This document shows positions 6,484 to 14,334 of a stretch of DNA of 24,927 nt, piece by piece (the first letter of the stretch is position 1; each line of letters begins with the position of its first letter). A program made the translations under genes and the position numbers. Source of the stretch: a virus; the IMG/VR virus record IMGVR_UViG_3300021579_000037, positions 1 through 24,927 of that record, one strand, 5' to 3'. The notes beneath the pieces are model-generated. The model saw nothing but the letters and a program-made list of their open reading frames with translations. It was not told the origin of the DNA and made no database searches.

Positions 6484-7232
6484 CCATGACGGACACGAAT
6501 CAGGCAGGCGCGGTGCACGGCGCCATCGGCAAGGCGACGCGCATGCTCGCTAAGATGGGCGTCGACAAGACGTCGACCAACGAGAGCCAGGGCTTCAACT
6601 TCCGCGGCATCGACGCGGTGTTGGGGGCGATGTCGGCAGTGCTGGTGGAGTGCTGCCTGTTCGCGGCGCCCCAGGTGCTGCAGCATCAGCTCGAAGTCAT
6701 CACCGACCCGAAGACGGGCAAGCTGAAGTTCCGCGCCCAGGTCAAGGTGATGTACACCATCACCTCCACGATCGACGGCTCGATCGTGAGCACGGTGCTC
6801 TGCGCGGAGGCACTCGACAGCCAGGACAAGGCGACCAGTAAGGCGTTGTCGATGGCGTACAAGTACTTCGCGTTCCAGACGTTCTGCATCCCGCTCGAGG
6901 GTGTGCTCGACGACGCCGACGCGGACAGCCCGATGTCGACCCGCGAGGAGCCGGCGGCCGCCGAAGAGGCGCCCGCCGAGAAGCCCGCGCGCAAGTCGCG
7001 CAAGGCCAAGGACGAGCCCGCCCCCGCGGCGGAGGAGAAGCCGGCGGCCGTCGACGTCTCCGAGGACACGGAGAGCAAGAACCTGCTGGCCGGGCTCGCG
7101 GCCATCGGCCAGGGCGACGGCGAGAAGCTCCAGGCGCTGCGCGGGCAGCTGCTGGGCTACCGTGGACAGGCCGTGTTCGCTGCCCTCAAGGCGGCGTACA
7201 AGGACGCCCAGACCCGCGTCGAGACCAAGTAA
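6480..7232 (+). CDS. ERF-family single-strand annealing protein
   Basis: A 250-residue annealing protein that would pair complementary single strands made by the neighbouring exonuclease. The ERF core covers about residues 11-145, with GVDKTSTNESQGFNFRGIDA near 27-46 and LDSQDKATSKALSMAYKYF near 113-131. A long Ala/Glu/Lys-rich linker (about 150-195) leads to a short C-terminal domain, ending KDAQTRVETK. The start at 6480 is behind GGAGGA and overlaps the upstream stop as ATGA; a second ATG lies 6 nt downstream. Conserved core segments and the operon partner make the call firm. Confidence 0.88.
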   Translation: MTMTDTNQAGAVHGAIGKATRMLAKMGVDKTSTNESQGFNFRGIDAVLGAMSAVLVECCLFAAPQVLQHQLEVITDPKTGKLKFRAQVKVMYTITSTIDGSIVSTVLCAEALDSQDKATSKALSMAYKYFAFQTFCIPLEGVLDDADADSPMSTREEPAAAEEAPAEKPARKSRKAKDEPAPAAEEKPAAVDVSEDTESKNLLAGLAAIGQGDGEKLQALRGQLLGYRGQAVFAALKAAYKDAQTRVETK

Positions 7233-7272
7233 CACTCACGGACAGCACCACTCACAGAGGAGACACTGACAC

Positions 7273-7632
7273 ATGCCCGGACCCAAGTATGACATCGTGG
7301 CCGTTCGCAAGGACGGCGAGGAGCAGACGTTCGCCGGCTACGACGGCGAGGAGCGCACTTCCAAGTTCCGCAAAGTGGGTGCGGTGTGGGAGCGCGACGG
7401 CAAGCTCAGCCTGAGCTTCGAGACCGCCCTCACCGACGAGGACGTCAAGGACTGCTGGTTCAACCTCTTCACCCGCAAGGAGAAGGGCGGCAACAAGCAG
7501 GCCGCCCCGAAGAAGGGTGTCCCGCCGAAGAAGGGCGCCGCCCCCGCGGGGAAGAAGACCGTGGGCCCGAAGAAGCCCGCGCCCCCCGCCGACGAGCCCT
7601 TCGACGACAGCGATGACTCGCTCGACGACTGA
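7273..7632 (+). CDS. Small SSB-like protein with acidic C-terminal tail
   Basis: The 119-residue protein begins MPGPKYDIVAVRKDGEE. A beta-rich N-terminal domain (1-75) contains KFRKVGAVWERDGKLSLSFE. A basic linker repeats PKKG-type units (80-105), and the tail DEPFDDSDDSLDD is strongly acidic. Acidic tails of this kind are used by SSB and T7 gp2.5 to recruit partners, and the gene lies between the recombination pair and DNA polymerase. This makes a single-strand DNA-binding or replication-accessory role likely, but I cannot confirm an OB fold. GAGGAGA precedes the ATG. A 40-nt gap separates it from the ERF gene. Confidence 0.7.
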   Translation: MPGPKYDIVAVRKDGEEQTFAGYDGEERTSKFRKVGAVWERDGKLSLSFETALTDEDVKDCWFNLFTRKEKGGNKQAAPKKGVPPKKGAAPAGKKTVGPKKPAPPADEPFDDSDDSLDD

Positions 7633-7679
7633 AGACATCGACACGATCGGTTGCCCGCGTCCTCCTTCCCGCGGCGTCT

Positions 7680-7698
7680 GGCCCCACGATACGGGGCC
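7680..7698 (+). terminator. Hairpin before DNA polymerase, possible terminator
   Basis: GGCCCC (7680-7685) and GGGGCC (7693-7698) form a 6-bp GC stem with a 7-nt loop, followed by the pyrimidine-rich GTTCTCTC. It could be a weak terminator or attenuator between the early operon and the polymerase operon. No promoter is obvious before the polymerase GGAGG at 7711. Confidence 0.4.
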
Positions 7699-7721
7699 GT
7701 TCTCTCGCCTGGAGGTTCCCG

Positions 7722-9731
7722 ATGACCGTCGACGTGCCCGCGCTCCTGCAGAAGATTCGCACCGCGGAGGTGCTGGGTTTCGACGTGGAGTACACCGCCC
7801 CGACGATCAAGCTGCCCGGGCGCAAGCCCCAGCCAGATCGCTTCCGCGCGAAGCTCCATGGATTCGCGGTGGCCTATCAACTGCCGGGCGCCCCGCGCCC
7901 CGGCTCGACCTACGTCCCGGTCCGGCACTGCTTGCCGGGCGACGTGAACGTGGACGCGTTCGATGTGACCTGCATCGTGGACGAGCTGCTGTCAGCCGCG
8001 GAGAGCGGGAAGAGGGTATGGGCCCACAACGCGAGCGCGGAGCTGCAGACGCTGATCAACGAGGGCGTGTTCCCCGAGGGCCGGCACTGCCCCTTCTTCG
8101 ACAGCATGGTGGCGACCTGGCTGCTGGGCAACCTGGACGAGGACGGGCAGGAGAAGCGCAAGGGCGACGACAAGCTGGCGCTGAAGTTCCTGCGCGTGCG
8201 CCTGCTGGGCAAGCCGGAGCGCCCCGACTTCAAGGCGGTCACGAAGGGCAAGCCGCTGGAGACCGTCGAGCTGTCGGTGGTGGCACCCTACTGCCGCTAC
8301 GATGCGGTCGACTGCCTGGAGCTGGGCGAGTACGCCTGGAGCAAGCTCGACCCCGAGCTGCAGCGCCACATGGTGACCATCGACCAGAAGTGCATCGAGC
8401 CGCTGCGCGCCATGGAGGCGGCGGGCATGGCGGTGGACGCGGGCCCGCTGGAAGAGTCGCGCAAGGAATGGAGCGCGCGCTGCGACCAGCTGCGCGCCGA
8501 GTTCGAGCTGATGACCACCACGTCGGTCATGATGCCGACCAAGGTCAAGGTGGCGGACGGGCTGTTCAAGAACGGCAACGTGCGCTACCGCACCGAGGTG
8601 CAGGAGCTGCCGTGCGAGGCGGGCGCCAGCATCAGCAGCAGCGAGCAGATCAGCAAGTGGTGCTACGACGTCCTGCGAGTGTGGCCGACCGCCGGGCTCA
8701 AGCGCAACGCCAAGGGCTGCTTCAGCACGGAGAAGGAAGTCCTGCTTCCGTTCCAGCAGCTGCCCGGGCTGGGCGGAGAGCTGGCGCGCATGCGGCTCGA
8801 GTTCAACAAGCTCGACAAGCTGGTCAGCACGTATGCGCGTCCCATGATGGCGGCCCCGTCGCAGTACGCCGACGGTCGGCTGCACTGCTCCTTCAAGCTC
8901 ACGGGCACGGACACGCAGCGCCTCGCGTGCGCCAACCCCAACTTGCAGAACCTTCCTTCCCGCTCCAAGGAGGGCAAGGCGGTGCGCAAGGCCATTGTGG
9001 CGCCACCGGGCCGGAAGATCGGTGTGGTCGACGCGAGCCAGGCGGAGCTGCGCATTGCCGCCCACCTGAGCCGCGACCCGGAGCTGTCGCTCTGCTACGA
9101 GCTGGAGGAGGACATACACGCCGGCACGTTGGCGAAGATGCGTGAGATCAACCCAGACTTCCAGCGCACCGACGCCAAGGTGGTGAACTTCAGCAGTCTG
9201 TATAACATCACCGCCCAGGCGCTGTCCAAGCCCGACAAGATGAACTGCGAAGTCGAGCGCTGCCAGCAGGCGCTCGACGCGTTCTATGCGCGGTTCACGC
9301 ACATTGCGCCGTTCCAGGAGTGGTGCTACAACTTCATCATCGAGAACGGGTACATGCGGACGATCGACGGCTTCCGCCGGCCGATCGACAACCGCGTGGT
9401 TTACGACAAGATCCTGGGTCGCCGCGCGCTGTTCTGGAAGTCTCGGAACCGCGGACCGAACACGGCCATCCAGGGGAGCGTCGCCGGGCTCATGAAGATC
9501 GCCATGATCAAGCTGTACGACCAGTGGCGCGCTGAGGAGATCTGGGGGCTCGGGCCGGGCCAGGTGGCGCTCCTCGCACAGGAGCACGACAGCTTCGTGT
9601 TCGAAGCCTGCGACACTGTGGCAGAGAGGGCGCTCAAGGATTGCATCTACCACATCGAGCATGCGGTGAGGCTGCGCGTCCCGTTCAAGGCCGACGGCAA
9701 ACTCGGCCAGAGCTGGGGCGATTGCAAATGA
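7722..9731 (+). CDS. Family A DNA polymerase with 3'-5' exonuclease domain
   Basis: The replicative polymerase, 669 residues, T7/Pol I type without a 5' nuclease. Exonuclease motifs: Exo I GFDVEY (D21, E23), Exo II AHNASAEL (N103, with Glu107 where Asp is usual), DSMVATWLL (D127) and Exo III YCRYD (Y190, D194). Polymerase motifs: TQRLACANPNLQNLP (398-412), motif A VVDASQAELR (D437, E442), and the O-helix R482-K486-F490-Y494 with normal spacing but Asn after the Tyr instead of Gly. Motif C is QEHDSFVFE, with Ser624 in place of the usual Glu after D623. Phe490 predicts dideoxynucleotide discrimination. The start follows GGAGG; the stop overlaps the next start as ATGA. Confidence 0.95.
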   Translation: MTVDVPALLQKIRTAEVLGFDVEYTAPTIKLPGRKPQPDRFRAKLHGFAVAYQLPGAPRPGSTYVPVRHCLPGDVNVDAFDVTCIVDELLSAAESGKRVWAHNASAELQTLINEGVFPEGRHCPFFDSMVATWLLGNLDEDGQEKRKGDDKLALKFLRVRLLGKPERPDFKAVTKGKPLETVELSVVAPYCRYDAVDCLELGEYAWSKLDPELQRHMVTIDQKCIEPLRAMEAAGMAVDAGPLEESRKEWSARCDQLRAEFELMTTTSVMMPTKVKVADGLFKNGNVRYRTEVQELPCEAGASISSSEQISKWCYDVLRVWPTAGLKRNAKGCFSTEKEVLLPFQQLPGLGGELARMRLEFNKLDKLVSTYARPMMAAPSQYADGRLHCSFKLTGTDTQRLACANPNLQNLPSRSKEGKAVRKAIVAPPGRKIGVVDASQAELRIAAHLSRDPELSLCYELEEDIHAGTLAKMREINPDFQRTDAKVVNFSSLYNITAQALSKPDKMNCEVERCQQALDAFYARFTHIAPFQEWCYNFIIENGYMRTIDGFRRPIDNRVVYDKILGRRALFWKSRNRGPNTAIQGSVAGLMKIAMIKLYDQWRAEEIWGLGPGQVALLAQEHDSFVFEACDTVAERALKDCIYHIEHAVRLRVPFKADGKLGQSWGDCK

Positions 9732-10135
9732 TGTTCGAAGTCCACACCACGATCCGGAGCGCGCTGCGCGCGGAGCTGCGCGATCTACACGAAGAGACCT
9801 TACCCGCCGACTACGTCCCGAGCTTCCGGCGCGAGTCGGCGGCGGTGAAGCGGGAAGACGGGCAGATCGTGGCCTACGTCACGTGGCGGGTGCTCCGCAC
9901 GTACGCGTGGCTGGATCGCATCGGCGTCTCCGAGGAGTGGCGGGGCGAGGGGCTGGCCGGACAGCTGCTCGACTTCGCGCTCGGGCGCGCGCGGGGCAAA
10001 GAGTGGCGCACATACATCGCGGCCCACAACATCCCGTCGCAGCGCCTGTTCATCTCCCGCGGCTTCGTGCCGTTCGCGCACTTCATGGATCACGACAACG
10101 CGTTCATACGCTTCAAGAGAGGACTGCCGAAGTGA
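9728..10135 (+). CDS. GNAT-family N-acetyltransferase
   Basis: A 135-residue GNAT fold protein predicted to transfer an acetyl group from acetyl-CoA to an amine or protein N-terminus. The core strand-helix is LDRIGVSEEWRGEGLAGQLL. Its RGEGLA loop is the pyrophosphate-binding motif A. The later NIPSQRLFISRGFVPF is the usual motif B, with the Tyr/Phe-ending helix. The start at 9728 overlaps the polymerase stop; a second ATG follows directly. The substrate is unknown. In phages such genes may modify host proteins or modified nucleobases, but there is no evidence for either here. Confidence 0.85.
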   Translation: MMFEVHTTIRSALRAELRDLHEETLPADYVPSFRRESAAVKREDGQIVAYVTWRVLRTYAWLDRIGVSEEWRGEGLAGQLLDFALGRARGKEWRTYIAAHNIPSQRLFISRGFVPFAHFMDHDNAFIRFKRGLPK

Positions 10136-11115
10136 AACAGAACCCCGACAAGCAGCTCATAGCGGAGCTGCGCCAGCAGCTGGCCGCGCTCGAAACCCGC
10201 GCCGGGCTGGAGGACCAGATCCGCCACCTGTCGACCCGAATCGATCTTCCCGGAAAGAAGCCGCTGCTACGTCACTCGCCGCGCCACACGCGGCCGGCGG
10301 TGGCGGTGCTGCACTGCTCGGACTGGCATGTAGGCGAGACAGTGGACCCGGCCAAGGTGAACGGGCTGAACGAGTACAGCCCAGCGATCGCCGAGAAGCG
10401 CATGGAGCGCCTGTTCGCGGGCGCGCGCTTCCTGGTCGAGCAGAAGCGCCGCACGTTCGACATCCGCCGCATGCTGGTCACGCTGAACGGCGACATGATC
10501 TCTGGCTACATCCACCCGGAGCTGGTGGAGGCCAACAGCATGAGCCCGGTCAAGGAGGTACTGTTCGCGGCGAAGCACATCATCCGCGGGCTGCGCAACC
10601 TGCTGGAGATCGACGGCCTGCAGATCCACGTGGTGTGCCAGTTCGGGAACCACGGGCGCACCACGGAGAAGACGCGCATCGCCACCGCGGCCGACAACAG
10701 CTACGAGACGCTGCTCTACCACTTCGTGGCCGCGCACTTCAAGAGTGAGAAGCGCATCACGTGGCAGCTGCCGACGGGGCACCACGCGGTGGTCGAGGTG
10801 GCAGGCATGCGCGTGCACGTGCACCACGGCGACAGCGTGAAGTACGGCGGAGGCGTGGGCGGGATCCTGGTACCGCTGACGCGCGCCGCGCTCCGCTGGC
10901 GCGCGATGTTCAAGGCGCAGCTCAGCCTGGTCGGGCACTTCCACCAGTACCACCCCGGGCAGGTGCTGGTGGTCAACGGTTCGCTGGTGGGACACGGCAC
11001 GTACAGCGACTTCCTGGGCATCGAGCCCGAGCCAGCGCAGCAGGCTTTCTTCCTGATCGACGCGCAGCGCGGCGTCACCGAGCACTGCCCGATCTGGGTC
11101 CAGGAGGCCGCGTGA
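10132..11115 (+). CDS. Calcineurin-like metallophosphoesterase (DNA repair nuclease type)
   Basis: A 327-residue two-metal phosphoesterase. An N-terminal coiled-coil (about 5-35) precedes the catalytic domain. Motifs are in order: CSDWHVGE (D64, H66), LNGDM (D121), FGNHGR (N173, H174), HHGD (H232) and VGHFHQY (H269, H271). This is the layout of Mre11/SbcD-like and other phosphodiesterases. Its place between polymerase and packaging genes suggests DNA processing. The GTG start at 10132 is preceded by GAGAGGA and overlaps the GNAT stop. No SbcC-type partner is visible in the window, so it may be a stand-alone nuclease. Confidence 0.88.
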   Translation: MKQNPDKQLIAELRQQLAALETRAGLEDQIRHLSTRIDLPGKKPLLRHSPRHTRPAVAVLHCSDWHVGETVDPAKVNGLNEYSPAIAEKRMERLFAGARFLVEQKRRTFDIRRMLVTLNGDMISGYIHPELVEANSMSPVKEVLFAAKHIIRGLRNLLEIDGLQIHVVCQFGNHGRTTEKTRIATAADNSYETLLYHFVAAHFKSEKRITWQLPTGHHAVVEVAGMRVHVHHGDSVKYGGGVGGILVPLTRAALRWRAMFKAQLSLVGHFHQYHPGQVLVVNGSLVGHGTYSDFLGIEPEPAQQAFFLIDAQRGVTEHCPIWVQEAA

Positions 11116-11567
11116 GCGTCCAGCTTTACCCGTTCGATGCGAAACGCGACTACGAGGCGGTCATGGTGGCGTGGGTCCAGCAGCTGCTGAACAGCCCGAC
11201 CTGTCTGGCCACCTACAACGTGAACCGCGCCGAGTTCGTGGAGGAGCTGATCCCGGTGCTCGACGCGTGGGTCATGCGTCCCATGCAGCTCAAGATCTAC
11301 ACCGACGACGCGGGCGGCTGGCTGGCCATCCGCGAGCCCATCGAGCTGGCGCTCGTCTCAGGCCAGAAGATCCGGCAGCTGGTCATGGAGCGCATGCAGG
11401 ACGCGCGCGTGTGGCACGGTAACGACGCGTTCGCCGCCACCGCGAACCCAGACGCGGTGTGGTGGCGCCTCTTCACCTGCTGCCCGGAACGGTACACCTC
11501 GGACGCCGCGATGCGCCGCATGGCGCGAGCGCTCAAGGCGTGCCAGGATCACGGTTTGTGCGGCTGA
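11112..11567 (+). CDS. Hypothetical protein, 151 aa
   Basis: I do not recognise this protein. The GTG at 11112 sits behind CAGGAGG and overlaps the upstream stop as GTGA. It begins VSVQLYPFDAKRDYEAVM and is mostly helical, with a Trp- and Met-rich middle and a C-terminal FTCCPERYTSD plus a KACQDHGLCG tail. The cysteines could bind metal. The open frame continues far upstream but only as a shadow of the phosphoesterase gene. It lies between nuclease and nucleotide-pool genes. Confidence 0.7.
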   Translation: MSVQLYPFDAKRDYEAVMVAWVQQLLNSPTCLATYNVNRAEFVEELIPVLDAWVMRPMQLKIYTDDAGGWLAIREPIELALVSGQKIRQLVMERMQDARVWHGNDAFAATANPDAVWWRLFTCCPERYTSDAAMRRMARALKACQDHGLCG

Positions 11568-11589
11568 GCAACACGGAGGACACGAGCAC

Positions 11590-12198
11590 ATGAGCTTCGA
11601 AGACGAGTTTCGTTCCCACGCGAGTGACCGATCGGCCGGGTTCCACCTGCCCGTACGTGCCGCCGAGCCCGGACCGGCCCACTTCGGCCCGACCGACGCA
11701 CCGCGCCCGGACCCCCGCACGGAGATGGTGCTGAGCGCCGACTCGGCGGAGCGCAAGCGGACACCCATCTACTCCGGGGTGATTGCCTACTTCCCGCTCG
11801 CGATCGCCGCCGTGGCGCGGGTGAGCCAGCGCGGCAACGACAAGCACAACCCGGGCGAGCCGCTGCACCACGCACGCAACAAGAGCAGCGACCACAAGGA
11901 CTGCATGGCGCGCCACCTGTGCGATATCGACACCTACAACCCGGAGCTGGCCGAGTACGAGGACGCGGCGTGCCACGCGTGGCGTTCCCTGGCGTACCTC
12001 CAGGAGCTGGAGGAGAAGCGGCTGGGCAAGGGCCTCCCCCCTGGGGCCCGTGACGACTCGAAGGCGGCAGCGAGCAGCAAACCGGCACCGGCGGGCAACC
12101 CCGGAGGGCCGCCGGGCAGGTATCGCTGCTGCAGCGTCGGGTGTGAGGCGCGGTGTTTGCGCCCAGGGCAGCTCTGCGCGGCGTGCACCAATGACTAG
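11590..12198 (+). CDS. dATP/dGTP diphosphohydrolase-family protein (MazZ/VC8-type domain)
   Basis: A 202-residue protein. Residues 57-140 carry the pattern I associate with the phage dATP/dGTP diphosphohydrolase N-terminal domain: RTPIYSGVIAYFPLAIAAV, then RVSQRGNDKHNPGEPLHHAR, then KSSDHKDCMARHLCD, then the helix EDAACHAWRSLAYLQELEE. Such enzymes hydrolyse purine dNTPs to dNMPs and are best known from aminoadenine (Z)-DNA phages, where dGTP diphosphohydrolase feeds PurZ. No PurZ or DatZ is in this window, and the domain also occurs in ordinary phages. A flexible Ala/Pro linker leads to six cysteines at 180-199, a possible zinc knuckle. GGAGGA precedes the start. Confidence 0.75.
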   Translation: MSFEDEFRSHASDRSAGFHLPVRAAEPGPAHFGPTDAPRPDPRTEMVLSADSAERKRTPIYSGVIAYFPLAIAAVARVSQRGNDKHNPGEPLHHARNKSSDHKDCMARHLCDIDTYNPELAEYEDAACHAWRSLAYLQELEEKRLGKGLPPGARDDSKAAASSKPAPAGNPGGPPGRYRCCSVGCEARCLRPGQLCAACTND

Positions 12199-12212
12199 GA
12201 CGTCCCGGTAGC

Positions 12213-13703
12213 ATGTCAGCAAAGACCCTGGACAAGGGCCGGGCGAGAGCGCTCCTGGCCGAGAAGCGGCGGCGGGAAAGGTTTCCCGCCGCCGTTGCGG
12301 CTTTGGTGGCCGGGCTGTTCCCGGCGCAGCGCCGGATCTACGACAGCAAGCACCGGCGGATCGTCTGCCACGCGGGCCGACGCGGCGGTAAGACGGCCGT
12401 GCTGCTCGCGCTGGCCCTATCCAGCGCGCTGGCACACCCGGGCGCGATGGTCCCGATCATCGAGCGGACCCTGAGCTGCGCCGCCGCTGACACGCTGTGG
12501 CAAGAGCTTCAGATGTGGGCCGTGACCCACAACGTGGACGTGGTCTTCCAGCACACGCTGAAGATCGCCACGTTGCCCAACGGCGCGTACCTGCAGATGT
12601 GGGGTGCGGACACCGCGGAGGCGGCCGACAAGCTGCGCGGTGGCAAGTACCACACGGTGCTTGTGGACGAGGTAGGAGCGTGGCGCAGCAGCATCCTGCG
12701 CTTCCTGGTGGTGGACGTCCTCGAGCCCGCCACGTTCGACTACCGCGGCCACATCTATCTGTTTGGCACGCCCACCGTCCTGAAGGATGGCTTCTTCTGG
12801 GACACTGTGAACAATCCGGGGTGGGAGTGCCACCACTGGGATCTCCGCGACAACCCGTACCTGGGCGCGTCGCGCGAGGAGCGGGAAGCCCAGCTTGCCG
12901 ACGTCCGGGCCACGAACCGCTGGACCGAGAAGACATCGCAGTACATCCGCGAGTACCTCGGCCTGTTCACCGACACGTTTGACGAGTGCATCTACGCGCT
13001 CGGTCCGCACAACATGGTCACCGCGCTCCCTGACGCCCCGCTGAGCGCCTGGACCTACGGCCTGGGCATCGACGTGGGCACGGTCGAGCCGTGCGCCCTG
13101 TGCGTCGTGGGGCGCGTCGACGACGCCCCCGAGCTGTACGTGGTCAAGTCCTACGAGCTGCCGGGTGCGACCCCCAGCGTCCTGGCCGCGCACGTCGAGC
13201 GTGCGCGAGACGAGTTCCCGCTCTATTGGATCGTGGTGGATGAGGGTGGCGCGGGCAAGGGCTACGCGGAGGAGATGCGGCGCAGCTACCAGATCCCGTG
13301 TCGGCCCGCCCAGAAGACGCTGAAGCAGGCCAACATCGAGTTCATCGCGGGCGACATCGCTAGCGGGCGCATCAAGATCGGGCCTGGCAACGGCCACCTG
13401 GCAGAGGACCTGCGCAACCTGGCATGGAACGACGGCCGCACCGACGTGGCCCGCGGCATTCCCGACCATCTTCCCGACGCTTTCCTCTACGCCATGCGCG
13501 AGCTGCGCGCGTTCGCGCCGACGGGCATGGGCGACCGTGACGCGCCGGTGCGCGGCACGGCAGAGTGGTTCGCTGCGGAAGAGGCCCGGCTGGAAGCCGT
13601 GGCCGTCGAGCTGGCTGTGCGGCGCGATGAAAGTTGGGACGAAGTGCTTGACCGGGACCTGGACGTGGACCATGATGAAGTCGAGGATTGGGACTTCGAC
13701 TGA
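12213..13703 (+). CDS. Terminase large subunit (DNA-packaging ATPase/nuclease)
   Basis: The 496-residue packaging motor. ATPase domain: Walker A CHAGRRGGKT (52-61), Walker B VLVDE (149-153) and the coupling motif YLFGTP (182-187). RNase H-like nuclease domain: GIDVGT (D287), IVVDEGG (D343) and DHLPDAFLYAM (D422). It is typical in length. The acidic C-terminus (DLDVDHDEVEDWDFD) probably contacts the portal. The ATG at 12213 has only a weak AGGA 14 nt upstream. A small subunit is not recognisable nearby, and the portal gene is 7.4 kb away rather than adjacent. Confidence 0.93.
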   Translation: MSAKTLDKGRARALLAEKRRRERFPAAVAALVAGLFPAQRRIYDSKHRRIVCHAGRRGGKTAVLLALALSSALAHPGAMVPIIERTLSCAAADTLWQELQMWAVTHNVDVVFQHTLKIATLPNGAYLQMWGADTAEAADKLRGGKYHTVLVDEVGAWRSSILRFLVVDVLEPATFDYRGHIYLFGTPTVLKDGFFWDTVNNPGWECHHWDLRDNPYLGASREEREAQLADVRATNRWTEKTSQYIREYLGLFTDTFDECIYALGPHNMVTALPDAPLSAWTYGLGIDVGTVEPCALCVVGRVDDAPELYVVKSYELPGATPSVLAAHVERARDEFPLYWIVVDEGGAGKGYAEEMRRSYQIPCRPAQKTLKQANIEFIAGDIASGRIKIGPGNGHLAEDLRNLAWNDGRTDVARGIPDHLPDAFLYAMRELRAFAPTGMGDRDAPVRGTAEWFAAEEARLEAVAVELAVRRDESWDEVLDRDLDVDHDEVEDWDFD

Positions 13704-13720
13704 CACCACGGAGGTTTCGC

Positions 13721-13921
13721 ATGAGCATCAATCAGGATCTGGAGAAGGACGTGATTGGGCCGACGGTCACGATCGATCGCGCAGTGTACGACCAGCTCTG
13801 TCTCGCAGCGGCGAGGCTCGACGCGCTGATGGCGGAAGGGGTCGACAACTGGGAGGGCTACGATCACGCCATGCAGGCGATGCACGACGCCGAGGAGTAC
13901 GGCACCAAGCCGTCCCGGTGA
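13721..13921 (+). CDS. Small hypothetical protein, 66 aa
   Basis: It follows terminase by 17 nt with a good GGAGG 6 nt before its ATG. The 66 residues start MSINQDLEKDVIGPTVTID and include a helical AVYDQLCLAAARLDALMAEG. No motif or membrane segment is seen. It is last in its operon, directly before three stacked hairpins. Function is unknown. Confidence 0.65.
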   Translation: MSINQDLEKDVIGPTVTIDRAVYDQLCLAAARLDALMAEGVDNWEGYDHAMQAMHDAEEYGTKPSR

Positions 13922-13928
13922 AGATGGT

Positions 13929-13962
13929 CATGGGGGCTTGCTCCCATGCGGCTCGTTGAGCC
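13929..13962 (+). other. Two tandem RNA hairpins downstream of the terminase operon
   Basis: CATGGGGG/CTCCCATG (13929-13948, loop CTTG, one G-T pair) is followed 1 nt later by GGCTC-GTT-GAGCC (13950-13962). Together with the larger terminator-like stem that follows, they fill the gap with structure. They may protect transcript 3' ends or form a small RNA; no tRNA TpsiC-arm consensus is present. Confidence 0.45.
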
Positions 13963-13964
13963 AG

Positions 13965-14020
13965 AAGCCCTCGCGGTCCCCGACTCGGGCAGGTCGGGAC
14001 CACCGCGGGGGCTTCGTTTA
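13965..14020 (+). terminator. Probable rho-independent terminator after the terminase operon
   Basis: AAGCCC (13965-13970) pairs with GGGCTT (14009-14014), and the inner arms around CGCGG/CCGCG and TCCC/GGGA extend the stem. It is followed by CGTTTATC. The T run is short, so efficiency may be modest. It lies between the terminase operon and the next gene set, which has its own GGAGG at 14031. Confidence 0.6.
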
Positions 14021-14040
14021 TCAGAGGGTAGGAGGACACA

Positions 14041-14247
14041 ATGTATAGTGGACTGTTATGGTTCTGTGTGGGCGTAGCGGGCTACGTGTGCCTGGCCGTT
14101 GGCTTCGTCGGGTACCTGCGCATCGGGCAGCGGAGCGACCGCGAGGAGCGTGCGCGCCGCGAGCTGAACCGCACCGCGGTGGAGTTCGCGCTGCGCGAGC
14201 TGCGGAAGGACCTGCGCGAGAAGGAGGTGCGCCGTGGTGTGGCTTGA
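14041..14247 (+). CDS. Small membrane protein with charged helical tail, 68 aa
   Basis: The 68-residue product has an N-terminal hydrophobic span (about 4-26, GLLWFCVGVAGYVCLAVGF) followed by a long, highly charged helix (REERARRELNRTAVEFALRE onward), a likely coiled coil. TAGGAGG lies 7 nt before the ATG. This topology resembles inner-membrane spanins (Rz-like), and a lipoprotein gene follows at 14619. The lysozyme, however, lies in a different operon, so spanin identity is only a possibility. Confidence 0.7.
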   Translation: MYSGLLWFCVGVAGYVCLAVGFVGYLRIGQRSDREERARRELNRTAVEFALRELRKDLREKEVRRGVA

Positions 14248-14332
14248 CGTGCTGTGCCTCGTGCTGTTCGCCGTGGCGTGCTGGGCGCACTTCGGCCCGC
14301 CGTCGGACCCTGGACCTGGAATGGAGGTGTGA
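14234..14332 (+). CDS. Very small hydrophobic peptide, 32 aa
   Basis: A GTG start at 14234 sits 6-7 nt after a perfect AAGGAGG inside the end of the preceding gene. It encodes 32 residues: a hydrophobic run WLDVLCLVLFAVACWAHF, then a proline/glycine tail ending GPGMEV. Its stop is 2 nt before the next ATG. Operon packing and the strong ribosome binding site support it. It could be a small membrane peptide; no function is assignable. Confidence 0.5.
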   Translation: MVWLDVLCLVLFAVACWAHFGPPSDPGPGMEV

Positions 14333-14334
14333 TC

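Noticed and set aside
7992-9662. Minus-strand open frame of 556 codons opposite DNA polymerase
   Set aside because: It is a high-GC shadow: the plus strand has all polymerase motifs, and the minus translation is low-complexity (Leu/Arg/His/Val) with no start signal.
12417-13709. Minus-strand open frame of 430 codons opposite terminase
   Set aside because: Antisense of a gene with clear terminase motifs; no ribosome site and unnatural composition.
13929-14020. tRNA or tRNA-like gene
   Set aside because: The stems do not fit a cloverleaf and no GTTCRANNC T-loop consensus is present.
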